Assembly: GCF_964204865.1 (NCBI RefSeq)
Contig: NC_135254.1
Coordinates: 11,847,001 to 11,911,000 of the forward strand
Origin: Styela clava
Lineage: Eukaryota; Chordata; Ascidiacea; Stolidobranchia; Styelidae
Direction of reading: 5' to 3'
DNA: 64,000 nucleotides
Part shown: positions 35,843-47,700 of the stretch, in pieces
How positions within the stretch are numbered: position 1 is the first letter of the stretch
Layout: every line of letters starts with the position of its first letter
The notes under the pieces: generated by a model
The model's input: only the letters and a program-made list of their open reading frames with translations
Database searches by the model: none
What the model was told of the DNA's origin: nothing
Program-made: the position numbers and the translations under genes

Positions 35843-38800
35843 GATTTGTTTGAAAACTTAAGTGGATTGTAGCACTGAATGTAAACGTTCGTATTCAACA
35901 ATATGTCTTGAAATGCCTACCTATCCAACATATAGTGAATACTAAACACAAATTGATCTAAATAAAAATAGCTTTAAGATGTACGTGAACGTACAGCCTT
36001 GCTCGGAAAGAATGGCCTGAATAAGCGCCGTATAAAAATATATATTATAATTACCAATATGATAATTATAATTATGAAACATATTTCCCAATATGACATA
36101 TACAACGTTTCCTCTTTCTTTACCACTGCCCTATGTATGAATTCATTTGGCCATCTGTTGAAAAAAACCAAAGAAATAAATCATATATATATTATAAGAA
36201 GATTGCTATCACGAAGACACGCACTACACAACGTGAATTTAGCATTGAAATAGTTTCCAAAAATTGTCTCGGTAAAATATCTATCTGCAAAACACTATCA
36301 TCATTATTACTTAGTGTTGCTTTATATAACTAGAGCGGGTTCATTTATGCTGTTTTCGAGTTAGCGCTGTGTCCTTTCGCGTGATCTTCATATTATTCAA
36401 AGCAACGAAAATTACGCATCGGAGGTCATTACGTCACGCAAGTTGCATCGGGTTGCAACACAGTGTTGCCATCCGGATCACGAGTTGGCACACAAAGTTG
36501 TTCGTCGTGATGTAATTCTTAACAACGCCAAATTGAGTGGTGGTGACAAAGATTTTGCAACGTGGAACCTAAACAACATTATCTTCTGTTAGAAAGTGAA
36601 TGAAATAGTGAGATAACCTATATTTTCGCAAATAATATTATTATAATTTTAGCTGTTCCGCAATTTCGACGCCGCAGGTCATAATATTGGTTTGATTGTT
36701 GATTATGATGTTAATGAAGCAAGTTTTGATTTGAACAGCATAAAATCATCTGATCAAGCGTGAACTAACACGATGCAGTCCTTGTGATACATTTTCATGC
36801 TCGCTCGCTGCTGCAATGGAAAGGAGTATAAAACTTAAAATAACAGCAATTCCTATTCTTGTTACCATCGACAATATATCAGTAGCTCTTTATCACGAAA
36901 ATTTAGTTCGCTAATTTTCCACAGCCTTATTTCGAATTTAAGCTCGGAATGTTCAACTTCGGAAGCATACAGATGAACAATCATATATAGTAATTCAAAC
37001 ATGATGAACATATATGTGACAAATGCTGTACATTTATAGAAACTATGTTCAACCCCTCTTCTAGTAGTTCCATCCTATTTTCTACTTCATTTCGTCTTGT
37101 TTACGTATGTGCATGCAATGAAACAATCTACGAAGTTGAAATAACGTGAATTGCGATACCATTTTATATGCATATTTTCAGAGGAATTTTAATGCGCTAG
37201 TGACACAAATTGTGATCGCGTGTAAAAGACGCATGAAATGTGATGACAGTTACTCACGAAATGGTTGCAAATACATTAAATCAATGATGTCAAATATATG
37301 AAGACACAAAGTTATATTTTGTTACACTTTTATTTTTGATTTTTGCAGTATATTTTTCGTTTATTGATAGCTTAACATTGCATGAAATACAAAATCAGTA
37401 GTTGTAAAGTAATCAATATTCGGAGTCATTTCTTGTTGTGGTCATAGTGACCGAATTGGTAAAAATTTAAAAAAATGTATAAATAAACAAAGTTCGAAAG
37501 TCAATCTTATTTCTTCCTTTCACATTTACTCTGCTACATTTCTTGGTTCCACCTTCAAATCGAAGTTCACTTCAGGAGCAAGGGTATTGGTGAATTTGAA
37601 TTTCATGGGCGCCTCCTGTGAAAGTAACTTAATATGTCTTGAGTACGTCATTTTAATAACGTTAAATATACTTAATGAAAACAAAAAGACAAATGCACTC
37701 CCAAGCTGTAACAGAATATAATTGTATTATACATTGAAGTAATTTTTTGATTTCTATGAGTAACGTATAACAACCATATTGTCCACAAGAGCATACCCAA
37801 TGTTTGTCATCACGTAAAGCCCGTATCAATAATTAACTTTATCACATAGCGTAACGAGATGATTCAATAAATAATTCGTGATTATAATGAAGCTAATATA
37901 GAAGTGTTTACAAACCGGTGTATTCTCTGCAGGTTTAATAGTAAACTGGTGTAAAATCTTCGCTAGTGCCATCTTGACTTCTATCAGTGCAAATCTCAAG
38001 CCAATGCAATTTCTCGGTCCTGCTCCAAACGGTTGAAACATCATCGGATCAATTTGGCTTATGTCGCGCATTCTGAAAATATCAACTCCAAATAAATGAG
38101 CGGTCAATACTGGACATCTACATTTTCATTTTTCATACTTCAAACTGTTATCATGCTTCTGGGGTTTTAAAGGCTACAAATCGCAATCGCTCGTGTGTAG
38201 GGAAAAAAATAAGAGATACTAGAATTGAACATATTGATATTTCGTATTTATCATAACAGAACAATGTGGTGAAAAACTGCAGTGCATTTCATAGTCGTCT
38301 CACGCCAAAATTCATTGCTCGCTTTATTTTACGAGCATTCCAGGATATTGATTCGGTTTCAGTTGGACTAACTACCCACCATTCCTCTGTGTTTTTATGC
38401 CAGTGGATCCATATGCATATAATACAAGGATGCTATAGCAAAATTAAAAACTACTATTCTAAATAATTCCATATAAATCCACCACGTGGTAATATTTTAA
38501 GTAATTCAAGAGTTTTGGTGCACATCTAGTGGCAAATCTAGCTCAAGTCTTGAATTATGTAGTTTAGTTGAATCATGTATGTCTGGGACGACTGACTTTG
38601 GTCAGATGAAACGTTCCAAAAATATCATTGTGCTAGTGTGAAGCGAAACTATTGAATTACTCGGAATATTAGCACGTGTTTGCTTTATATTTTCATGGAA
38701 ATATTGGTCAATATTTAAATATCATATTTGACTTTCTCATTATACGAAATTGCTTGCTGTTTATACCATTTTTATCAGTTATGGCAAATATTACATTGAA

Positions 38801-40391
38801 CTAAATTGACTATATTTAATGTCTATGTAGTACAAAAAAAATGGGTAATTCTAAATTAAATCTTAAGCTGCTCAGCCGTTGCTAAATGTTTATTGACCAT
38901 TACTGTTTAATTATATAAATGAGTTGAATTGAAAAAAAAAAAGATACCTTTCCGGTTTATAAGCAAACGGCTCGTCCCAATACTCAGGGCCATGTGACAG
39001 TCCATACATCGGTATGGCAACCAACAATCCTGCTGGTATTGTGAGGCCATTGATTGTTGTTTCTCTTTCAGCTATGCGAGCCTTTCTAAACATAAATATT
39101 TACGATGGAAGGTTCTACAAAGAAATGCATTTTACCCATAAATACACTCATAATTCAGAACGAAAGCATTATATAACTTTACGTTGCACTAAATATTGCA
39201 CACGGAAAAAACCTAAAATTTGCAAATTTTCATCCTATTGTTCAACAGTCCAATTTTTGGAGTTTCAAGAATATTTTTTAGTTCAAAATTGTTCGTACTA
39301 TACAATTCGCCTTTTTACCCACAAAAAATAAAAACATTTAAAATAAAACGTACTTTATAATTGGCGTATAAAGTCTATAAGAGTTTCATTGATACACATG
39401 TCCAGAAACTTCAAGCCATTTATACCATCATAATCCAGTTTGCCCTGAATAATCATTAAAAATGTTATTATTATGCTGCACATCACGAATTAAGTATTGT
39501 GTACAGCGCATTGGGATCTTGTCACAAGTAACAAAAAATCTTTCCCATTTGAAAAACAAATTTGCAGGCATAGACAGTATGGAAGTCAATTTAATGTATT
39601 TCTGTGGCATTCGAAAAGCTTGATTGATTTTACGTCAAAAGGGTCCTAAAAAGCAGAAACTACATTAGAAATTAAATCTGTTCATAACATATATACATGA
39701 GTTTTTATCATTTCATCTCTTTCTTCTTGAACTTTGGCCTGTATTTCCGGATGTCGGGCAAAATTGAAAAAGAAACTAAAAACGAATTATTAATACACGG
39801 CGATAATGCACTGGTTGTAATTGTAATAGTATTTATTATTTTGAAGAAGAGAAATATTTATAAAATGTAGTTGTTTTATCAGTGCACGTTATGGTATATC
39901 TGGAGGTTCTGGAACGTCTGGACAGAAATTTTCAAGTTGTTTTGAGAATGTCAGAACACAATTTCGGAATAACATATTACGTGAGTATAAAGCGTTGATT
40001 AATTGCCTTTTATACAGCATGCTAACATTGTTTCACAGCTAAACTGCTGGTCATTAACTAAAGCACTTACTCTTTTGAATTGGAAACTCCCCCATTGTTC
40101 TCAACCTTCTTATTTAATGATACAATAGCGTTATCAGCACACCATTCCATTATCGTCGTCATTTGCCTCAACTTTGCGGAGGAAAAAGTTAGTGTCAGTG
40201 TGTTTCTATAACAATATTATTGCAAATATATTCGTACCAATATGGTAACATAATTAAGTGCATCGAAAACCAGGAAGCTTCATGAAGTCAAGTATTTCTG
40301 TTTTAATACAGACATTATACGTGAAATAAATATCAATTAGGGCCGGGTTTTGCAACCATTTATCTAATGTGTACATAAATAAATATTGGAC

Positions 40392-40493
40392 CTCCTGAAG
40401 TATGCGCACCAAGATGGCGCACAGCCTGAACTCAGGTTGTGTACCAGGTTAGGGTTCAGGTTATGCGACATCTTGGTGCGCATACTTCAGGAG
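40392..40493. mobile_element. Fold-back MITE in P450 intron 5 (arm A)
   Basis: Same family as 20102-20202. It lies between exons 6 and 5 of the pseudogene at the position equivalent to 47064-47166 in arm B, so it was inserted before the inverted duplication. Confidence 0.75.
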
Positions 40494-41559
40494 TACCTAA
40501 ATATCACAGTAATGACGAAGAACTAATGGATATTAATAATACTACAGAAAATATAAATCAAAATTCCTCCATAAGAACAACAAAACTCTAAGAAGAACAA
40601 CTCAACGTAGCAGATAAACATTATATTATAATATATACAGATTTTTTGTGAATCACAGTTACGATTAAAATAAAATAATGCATTTTTCTTTGGTATATCT
40701 CGTGATATCAATGTATACCTCATACGTTTCCACTGTTTTAGATCAACATTGGTTAAACTGTTGTTCAACTCTTCGCCGCTAATCTTCAAGAAACGACGCT
40801 AAACATATACAAAAAAATACAATCCCAAAGATGTCAGGCTAGCAACAGAAAGTTGGCAGTTGCCTAAGGTCCTATGTATCGCTTTATGGTAAATGATAAT
40901 TATCATTTAATATATCTTTTTTTTACGTTTAATCCAAACAGCGATATATGATGGTGATTGAAAAAGTCACCCACTCAACAATAAATTTAACAAAATATAT
41001 CACCACTCCACCTGGCGCATTGCAAAATTTGAAAACTCTTTTATGAAAATTTGTCTCAGTATGTCAGGATCATGAATGTGAATCGTTGGGGTAATTCTGA
41101 AGTAAGTCCTGAAAATATTTAAATTTGGTAAATGTACGAAGTACAGTTAGCAAATGAAAAATCTAAAGATTATCCATTTTGCTTTGTTAGGCGTTTCGCT
41201 TTTTCTCGTCTGTATTGATATAAAACGGCTCATGTTTTCCAGATAACTCTGCAACTTCACCGGTGAATTAGGGATTTTTGCCGTCAAGTTGGCGATTGGA
41301 GACTTTGTTTTAAGAATAATTGCAAAAAATTCCTTACTTATATAGAAGCAAAGTATTGAAAATTGTATATTGATGAAATTCACCTACCCGTACACATTTC
41401 CAAACTTTTCTTTGCATTTGTTATCATACCGCAACGCTGCCTGAAAAATTGAAATTCACACGGAAAATTTAGGTGTTTACGAGATTTTTATAACGACGCA
41501 GCAATAAGAGTGCAATGTAACTTTGGCCTCAAAACGTCTTTGAAAATAACACACTAAAT

Positions 41560-41806
41560 TAGGGTTGCCATACCGTCCGGAAAATTCCGGACATGCCCGG
41601 AATTTACGGTTAAATTTTGCGTCCGGGAAGAATTTAAAAATTCTCAAATGTCCGGAATCCGGAATTTTACTGCACCTGCAATCTTACTATGCACACTGCT
41701 AATACAGAACATTGTTATTTCGTACCGCGCGCATATTTTCACTACGAAGTCATGAAAATAGTTATGCACCGTCCGGAATTTTGCTTTTTCAAATATGGTG
41801 ACCCTA
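41560..41806. mobile_element. hAT-like MITE present only in arm A, 247 bp
   Basis: It begins TAGGGTTGCCATACCGTCCGG and ends ATGGTGACCCTA (inverted termini), and is flanked by perfect 8-bp duplications CACTAAAT at 41552-41559 and 41807-41814. Arm B has a single ATTTAGTG at 45960-45967, the empty site. It is rich in TCCGGAATT motifs. Confidence 0.88.
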
Positions 41807-41833
41807 CACTAAATAGTGAATGTGGCAATGCAG

Positions 41834-42273
41834 TTCAGGAATAAATTCGTTATTTCAGGTAAAATACATTAAAAAGACCGGAAATTGCTAATTTCGAATT
41901 TCTCCAAATTCATGAATTGGATCGATATAGGACCCGTTGTATATAGACAAACAGATGACAACCAAAAATATAATTGGATCGATGACATATGGTAATTAGT
42001 ATTCCATACTCGAATCGATAACCCCTGATGGAATCGATATCACCATACGCACATACGTGGTATGGTTTCAATTGGATATTCAAAAGGGAGGTATTAAAAG
42101 GTCTGGTATTAGGAGTCGAATCGTCTGTATCAGTGTCGTTTCGTCATGTCTTCATCGTTTGTTCTCCGTGTCTATCTACAATATTAAACTACTTCAACAA
42201 CGTTCAACATCGTTCTTCAACGTGTTTTTATTGGCTAAAATGGTGACAACGTGTTCTTTATTGGCTAAAGCAG
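41834..42273. other. 440-bp segment present only in arm A, flanked by GCAG
   Basis: In arm B the sequence runs straight across the equivalent point in GGCAATGCAGTACACATAATT. Arm A has 440 extra bases between two GCAG tetramers (41830-41833 and 42270-42273). It contains repeated ATTGGATCGAT and AATCGATA motifs. No inverted termini were found. It could be a deletion in B by 4-bp microhomology or an insertion in A. Confidence 0.6.
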
Positions 42274-43425
42274 TACACATAATTATAGCAACTATAAAAT
42301 AAAAAGCAGGAGAGAAATTTATCCAGATAGTCATTAATAATTTAGCAGTTTTTCCGTCGTTACCGCAAGCTTGAATTGGTAGCCAGTTAAATATGCCTAC
42401 CTCCGCTCCGAAAGTATAAGATAAGTGTCCAAACTTTCGAATTGAACAAGGCTCGTGTGGAATATTAATATTTTTCAGGTATTGCCATTTCCGATGAATA
42501 TAATATCTGAACAAACGAAAAGAGGAAAATGAAACACACTGGAGAAAACTTGTGTACCAGACCATGGCTAAATATCTACCAAACACCTTTTTTAACTATA
42601 ACAATGCCCAATTAAACAATTGCAATTTATTTTAATCAACTAAAAAATGGAAATTAGACATAAATGAATTTGATACATACGAGTACGACACAGTCAGAAT
42701 GTAGCCAAAGCGTATAGGAAGCTTGTCAACGCGGATGGTGGCAAATGGCAAGCTTTACCGACCAAGAGATTACGTCATTCGCGGCGGTTGGAGGGTATGA
42801 CAGGCATTGTCGCATTATACATATATGGGCACGACAGTGTTGTGCTCTCGAGCAAACAAGAGCCCGATGAGATGGAAATTGAATCTCGTTTACGATCCGA
42901 GCAATAAGTATAGTACGTTCCCGATATAGCTATATAAACACTATCCGTATGTTCTAGCATGTCATAGTTAATCAATCATCATTTATTCATCAAAACAATA
43001 TAAGCGTATTATAAGAAAAAAAACCTTATAAATAACAAAAGCTTATTAAAAAGTCTGGGACATTCTGATACAACAATGATCACATTCATTTATTTTTTTT
43101 CTGCTAAAATAACAAAAGACCCAAGGAAAATAAAAATTTCTGGTCTGTGATTTACATACAACTAGTCAGCCCGGAGAGCATGTTGACTGGGATTGTTTCG
43201 AAAAACAAGTCGAAGTATTTAGTCACGTTTTGTGTTTCATTTTTAACCCTGCATTCGAGCCGCAATAACAGTAAGCACAGACGCTGCCAAGGTTCTGCGT
43301 CAAAACTTACTTTAAAAGATTATAAGATAGATATAGTCGTTTATGCGAACTTACCTGCCTAACGCCAATAAGCTGATGATTAAAACCCAAGTCTCAATGG
43401 ATAGAATGTCCAGTGGAGTGATCAT

Positions 43426-44799
43426 CTTTATGCTGTAGCTTCAATCCAATCTTCGAGGCCGATACAACTTGTCGAACCTCTGTCTGTATATCAACTAAAG
43501 AAGCTGTGTTCGAAAACCAACCAAATGCATGCGGGGTAAAAATAAATAAAATGTGGAACTGTTTCAAAACTGATACGGGCAGGAAAACATCTCGGCTAAT
43601 TGAACACATTGATCTTTTTTGTATATTTCAGTAAATATTTGCAAGATATATCAAAAAGGTCGCTCGTTAATTTGATCTTTACCTCGAAGGCAAGTAAAGC
43701 TATTATTTCTCCATGAAAAACATCAACATCAAAATCTAGTTTCAGTTTAGTTGTCGCAGCATCAGGCGGGCCAGATTGAATTACCTAACGGGCCGGATAT
43801 GGCCCACGGGCCGTAGTTGGCCAATGTCAGGTCTAGCCTTAGGTGACTACAACATGACCCTGTGAACAGTTGTTTTTCAACAGCAACCAATAGTTTCGCA
43901 TACGGGCCACGAGCAAGGCAGTTTACGGCGCAGTCTAGCGCGTAGCTTTCTCGTTACTCCTGAAGTATGCGTACCAAGATGGCGAACACCGGAGGGTAGT
44001 ATGTGTACCAGGTTAATCCATAATTTTAGGTACAAATACTCGTTAAAAGCGAGGCAAAATGGAAGTAGGCATTGAAGATGATGTTCTGGGTTTAGGAGCC
44101 TGGACACGCCACATGTGTACATTGGTTCTTTCCACAGCAGGCGTTCACGTGGTAGATTGCACCATTGAGTAACGTCGAGAACTATGTAAACCTTATGTGA
44201 ATGAAGATGTGTGTATTTTATGACGAATAGATATTTTTATATTGGTAGACAATTATACATTCGAGATTTGGCAGTCGCGCGCTAGATACCGTTAACATAT
44301 AAGCTCGCGCTGAGACACGGAAATATTTATTGCTCACGGTAGTAGACAACTCGGTACATTGCTTGAAAATATCGTATCGCCATTTGCCAGGGCCGGCGGT
44401 GACTAGGTTGCGTTGCATAAGTTGGTAAATGAGTTAAGGTGGAAAATAACATCAAGGGTTAACATAAAATTATTGGTACTAGACCAGATAAAAATAGAGA
44501 TATTTCTCATACAATCATTGCGGAAACTTTACTTGGCTTCGAGGTAAAGATCAATTAACGAGCGACCTTTTTGATATATCTTGCGAATATTTACGGAAAT
44601 ATACAAAAAAGATCAATGTGTTCAATTAGCCGAGATGTTTTCCTGCCCGTATCCGTCTTGAAACAGTTCTACATTTTATTTATTTTTACGCCGCACGTAT
44701 TTGGTTGGTTTTCGAACACAGCTTCTTTAGTTGATATACAGACAGAGGTTCGACAAGTTGTATCGGCCTCGAAGATTGGATTGAAGCTACAGCATAAAG
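43426..44799. promoter_or_regulatory. Head-to-head 5' region of the two inverted P450 copies
   Basis: The start codons of the arm A and arm B copies face away from each other (43425 minus, 44800 plus). About 270 bp directly upstream of each start is shared between arms (43426-43699 and 44527-44799), so each copy retained its own proximal promoter. The unique spacer 43700-44526 holds the 317-bp repeat and sequence with no recognised gene. I see no certain TATA box or initiator. Confidence 0.5.
43700..44016 (+). repeat. 317-bp direct repeat, copy 2 (right border of inverted arm A)
   Basis: Same orientation and length as 35526-35842. Its left edge coincides with the last base shared by the two arms. 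On its right it continues into CCATAATTTTAGGTACAAATACT, which looks like the natural continuation of the fold-back element truncated in copy 1. Confidence 0.85.
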
Positions 44800-47700
44800 A
44801 TGATCACTCCACTGGACATTCTATCTATTGAGACTTGGGTTTTAATCATCAGCTTATTGGCGTTAGGCAGGTAAGTTCGCATAAACGACTATATCTATCT
44901 TTTAATGTAAGTTTTGACGCAGAACCTTGGCAGCGTCTGTGCTTACTGTTATTGCGGCTCGAATGCAGGGTTAAAAATGAAACACAAAACGTGACTAAAT
45001 ACTTCGACTTGTTTTTCGAAACAATCCCAGTCAACATGCTCTCCGGGCTGACTAGTTGTATGTAAATCACAGACCAGAAATTTTTATTTTCCTTGGGTCT
45101 TTTGTTATTTTGGCAGGAAAAAAAATAAATGAATTTGATCATTGTTGTATCAGAATGGCCCAGAATTTTTAATAAGCTTTTGTTATTTATAATGTTTTTT
45201 CTTATAATACGTTTATATTGTTTTGATGAATAAATGATGATTGATTGACTATGGACATGCTAGAACATACGGATAGTGTTTATATAGCTATATCGGGTAC
45301 GTACTATACTTATTCCTCGGATCGAAAATAAGATTTAATTTCCATCTCATCGGGCTCTTGTTTGCTCGGAAGCACAACACTGTCGTGTCCATATATGTAT
45401 AATGCGACAATGCCTGTCATACCCTCCAACCGCCGCGAATGACGTAATCTCTTGGTCGGGAAAGTTTGCCATTCGCCACCATCCGCGTTGACAAGCTTCT
45501 TATATGCTTTGGCTACATTCTGGCTGTGTCGTATGTATCAAATTCATTTATGTCTAATTTTCATTTATTAGATGAATAAAAAAAATTGCAATTGTTTAAT
45601 TGGGCATTGTTATAGTTATTATAGGGGTTCGGTAGGTATTTAGCCATGGTCTGGTACACAAGTTTTCTCCAGTGTGTTTCATTTTTCTTTTTTCGTTTGT
45701 TCAGATATTATATTCATCGGAAATGGCAATACCTGAAAAATATTAATATTCCACACGAGCCTTGTTCAATTCGAAAGTTTGGACACTTATCTTATACTTT
45801 CGGAGCGGAGGTAGGCATAGATATTTGGCTACCATTTCAAGCTTGCGCCGGTAACGACGGAAAAACTGCTAAATTATTAATGACTATCTGGATAAATTGC
45901 TCTCCTGCTCTTTATTTTATAGTTGCTATAATTATGTGTACTGCATTGCCACATTCACTATTTAGTGTGTTATTTTCAAAGACGATTTAAGGCCAAACTT
46001 ACATTACACTCTTATTGCTGCGTCGTTATAAAAATATCGTAAACACCTAAATTTTCTGTGTGAATTTCAATTTTTCAGACAGCGTTGCAGTATGATAACA
46101 AATGCAAAGAAAAGTTTGGAAATGTGTACGGGTAGGTGAATTTCATCAATATACAATTTTCAATACTTTGCTTCTATATAAGTAGGGAATTTTTTTGCAA
46201 TTATTCTTAAAACAAAATCTTTTATCGCCAACTTGACGGTAAAAATCCCTTATTCACCGGTGAGGTTGCAGAGTTATCTGGTAAACAGTTTTGAGAAAAC
46301 ATGAGCCGTTTTATATCAATACAGACGAGAAAAAGCGAAACGCCTAACAAAGCAAATTGGATAAACTTTAGATTTCATTTGCTAACTGTACTTCGTACAT
46401 TTACCAAATTTAAATATTTTCAGGACTTACTTCGGAATTACTCCAACAGTTCACATTCATGATCCTGACATACTGAGACAAATTTTCATAAAAGAGTTTT
46501 CAAATTTTGCAATGCGCCAGGTGGAGTGGTGATGTATTTTGTCAAATTTATTGTTGAGTGGGTGTTATCAATTAATTTTAACAACTTTTTCAATCACCGT
46601 CATATGTCGCTGTTTGGATTAAACGTAAAAAAAGATATATTAAATGATAATTATCATTTACTATAAAGCGATACATAGGACCTTATGCAACTGCCACCTT
46701 TCTGTTGCTAGCCTGACATCTTCGAGATTTTCTTTTTTTGTATATGTTTAGCGTCGTTTCTTGAAGATTAGCGGCGAAGAGTTGAACAACAGTCTAACCA
46801 ATGTTGATCTAAAACAGTGGAAACGTATGAGGTATACATTGATATCACGAGATATTCCTTGAGAAATACACGAGAAAAATGCATTATTTTATTTTAAACG
46901 TAACTGTAATTCACAAAAAAATTTGTATAATCTAATGTTTACGTGCTACGTTAAGTTTCTCTTCTTAGAGTTTTGTTGTTCTTATGGAGGAATTTTGATT
47001 TGTATTTTCTGTAGTATTTATAAATATCCATTGGTTCTTCGTCATTTCTATAATATTTAGGTACTTCTGAAGTATGCGCACCAAGATGTCGCATAACCTG
47101 AACCCCAACCTGGTACACAACCTGAGTTCAGGTTGTGCGCCATCTTGGTGCGCATACTTCAGGAGGTCCAATATTTATTTATGTACACATTAGATAAAGA
47201 TTGCAAAACCCGACCCCAATTGATATTTATTTCAAGTATAAAGGCTGCATTGAAACAGAAATACTTGACTTCATAAAGCTTCCTGGTTTTGGATGCACTT
47301 AATTATGTTACCATATTGGTACGAATATATTTGCAATAATATTGTTATAGAAACACACTGACACCAACGTTTTCATCCGCAAAGTTGAGGCAAATGACGA
47401 CGATAATGGAATGGTGTGCTGATAACGCTATTGTAGCATTAAATAAGAAGGTTGAGAACAATGGTGGAGTTTTCAATTCAAAAGAGTAAGTACTTTAGTT
47501 AATGACCAGCACTTTAGCTGTGAAACAATGTTAGCATGCTGTATAAAAGGCAATCAACCAACGCTTTATACTCACGTAATATGTTATTCCGAAATTGTGT
47601 TTTGACATTCTCAAAACAACTTGAAAATTTCTGCTTAGACGTTCCAGAACCTCCAGATATACCATAACGTGCACTGGTAAAACAACTTCATTTTTTAAAT

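Larger units (their letters stand above)
37526..43425 (-). pseudogene. Cytochrome P450 pseudogene, CYP3-clan-like (arm A)
   Basis: Exons matching the arm B gene: 43355-43425 (start), 42401-42506, 41388-41440, 41012-41108, 40719-40798, 40071-40205, a fused exon 39697-39775, 39354-39444, 38948-39085, 37916-38072 and 37526-37615 (stop). Two lesions inactivate it. First, about 1.38 kb is missing: the acceptor and first bases of exon 7 are joined in frame to the middle of exon 10 (…FNFARHPEIQ…), removing exons 8 and 9 and the whole I-helix oxygen-binding region. Second, two extra bases in exon 11 (91 nt instead of 89) shift the frame inside the ExxR helix. Most other coding sequence remains open, including the heme loop FGAGPRNCIG, so the loss is recent. 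Confidence 0.88.
35843..43699 (-). repeat. Large inverted duplication, arm A (7.86 kb)
   Basis: The reverse complement matches 44527 to about 53922 over its whole length apart from indels. It carries a minus-strand P450 pseudogene (37526-43425) plus 3' flanking sequence (35843-37525). It is shorter than arm B because of a deletion of about 1.38 kb and lacks two insertions present in B, but has its own 247-bp insertion and 440-bp extra segment. Confidence 0.9.

Noticed and set aside
42194..42586. Long minus-strand open frame and its plus-strand partner at 45646-45990 as separate small genes
   Set aside because: Both are P450 exon 2 with read-through into flanking introns; the splice borders and phases with exons 1 and 3 explain them.
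44571..44831. 86-codon open frame upstream of arm B exon 1, and its inverse at 43394-43609
   Set aside because: The P450 start at 44800 is in another frame, and the open frame covers shared upstream sequence without hydrophobic or family features; likely chance.
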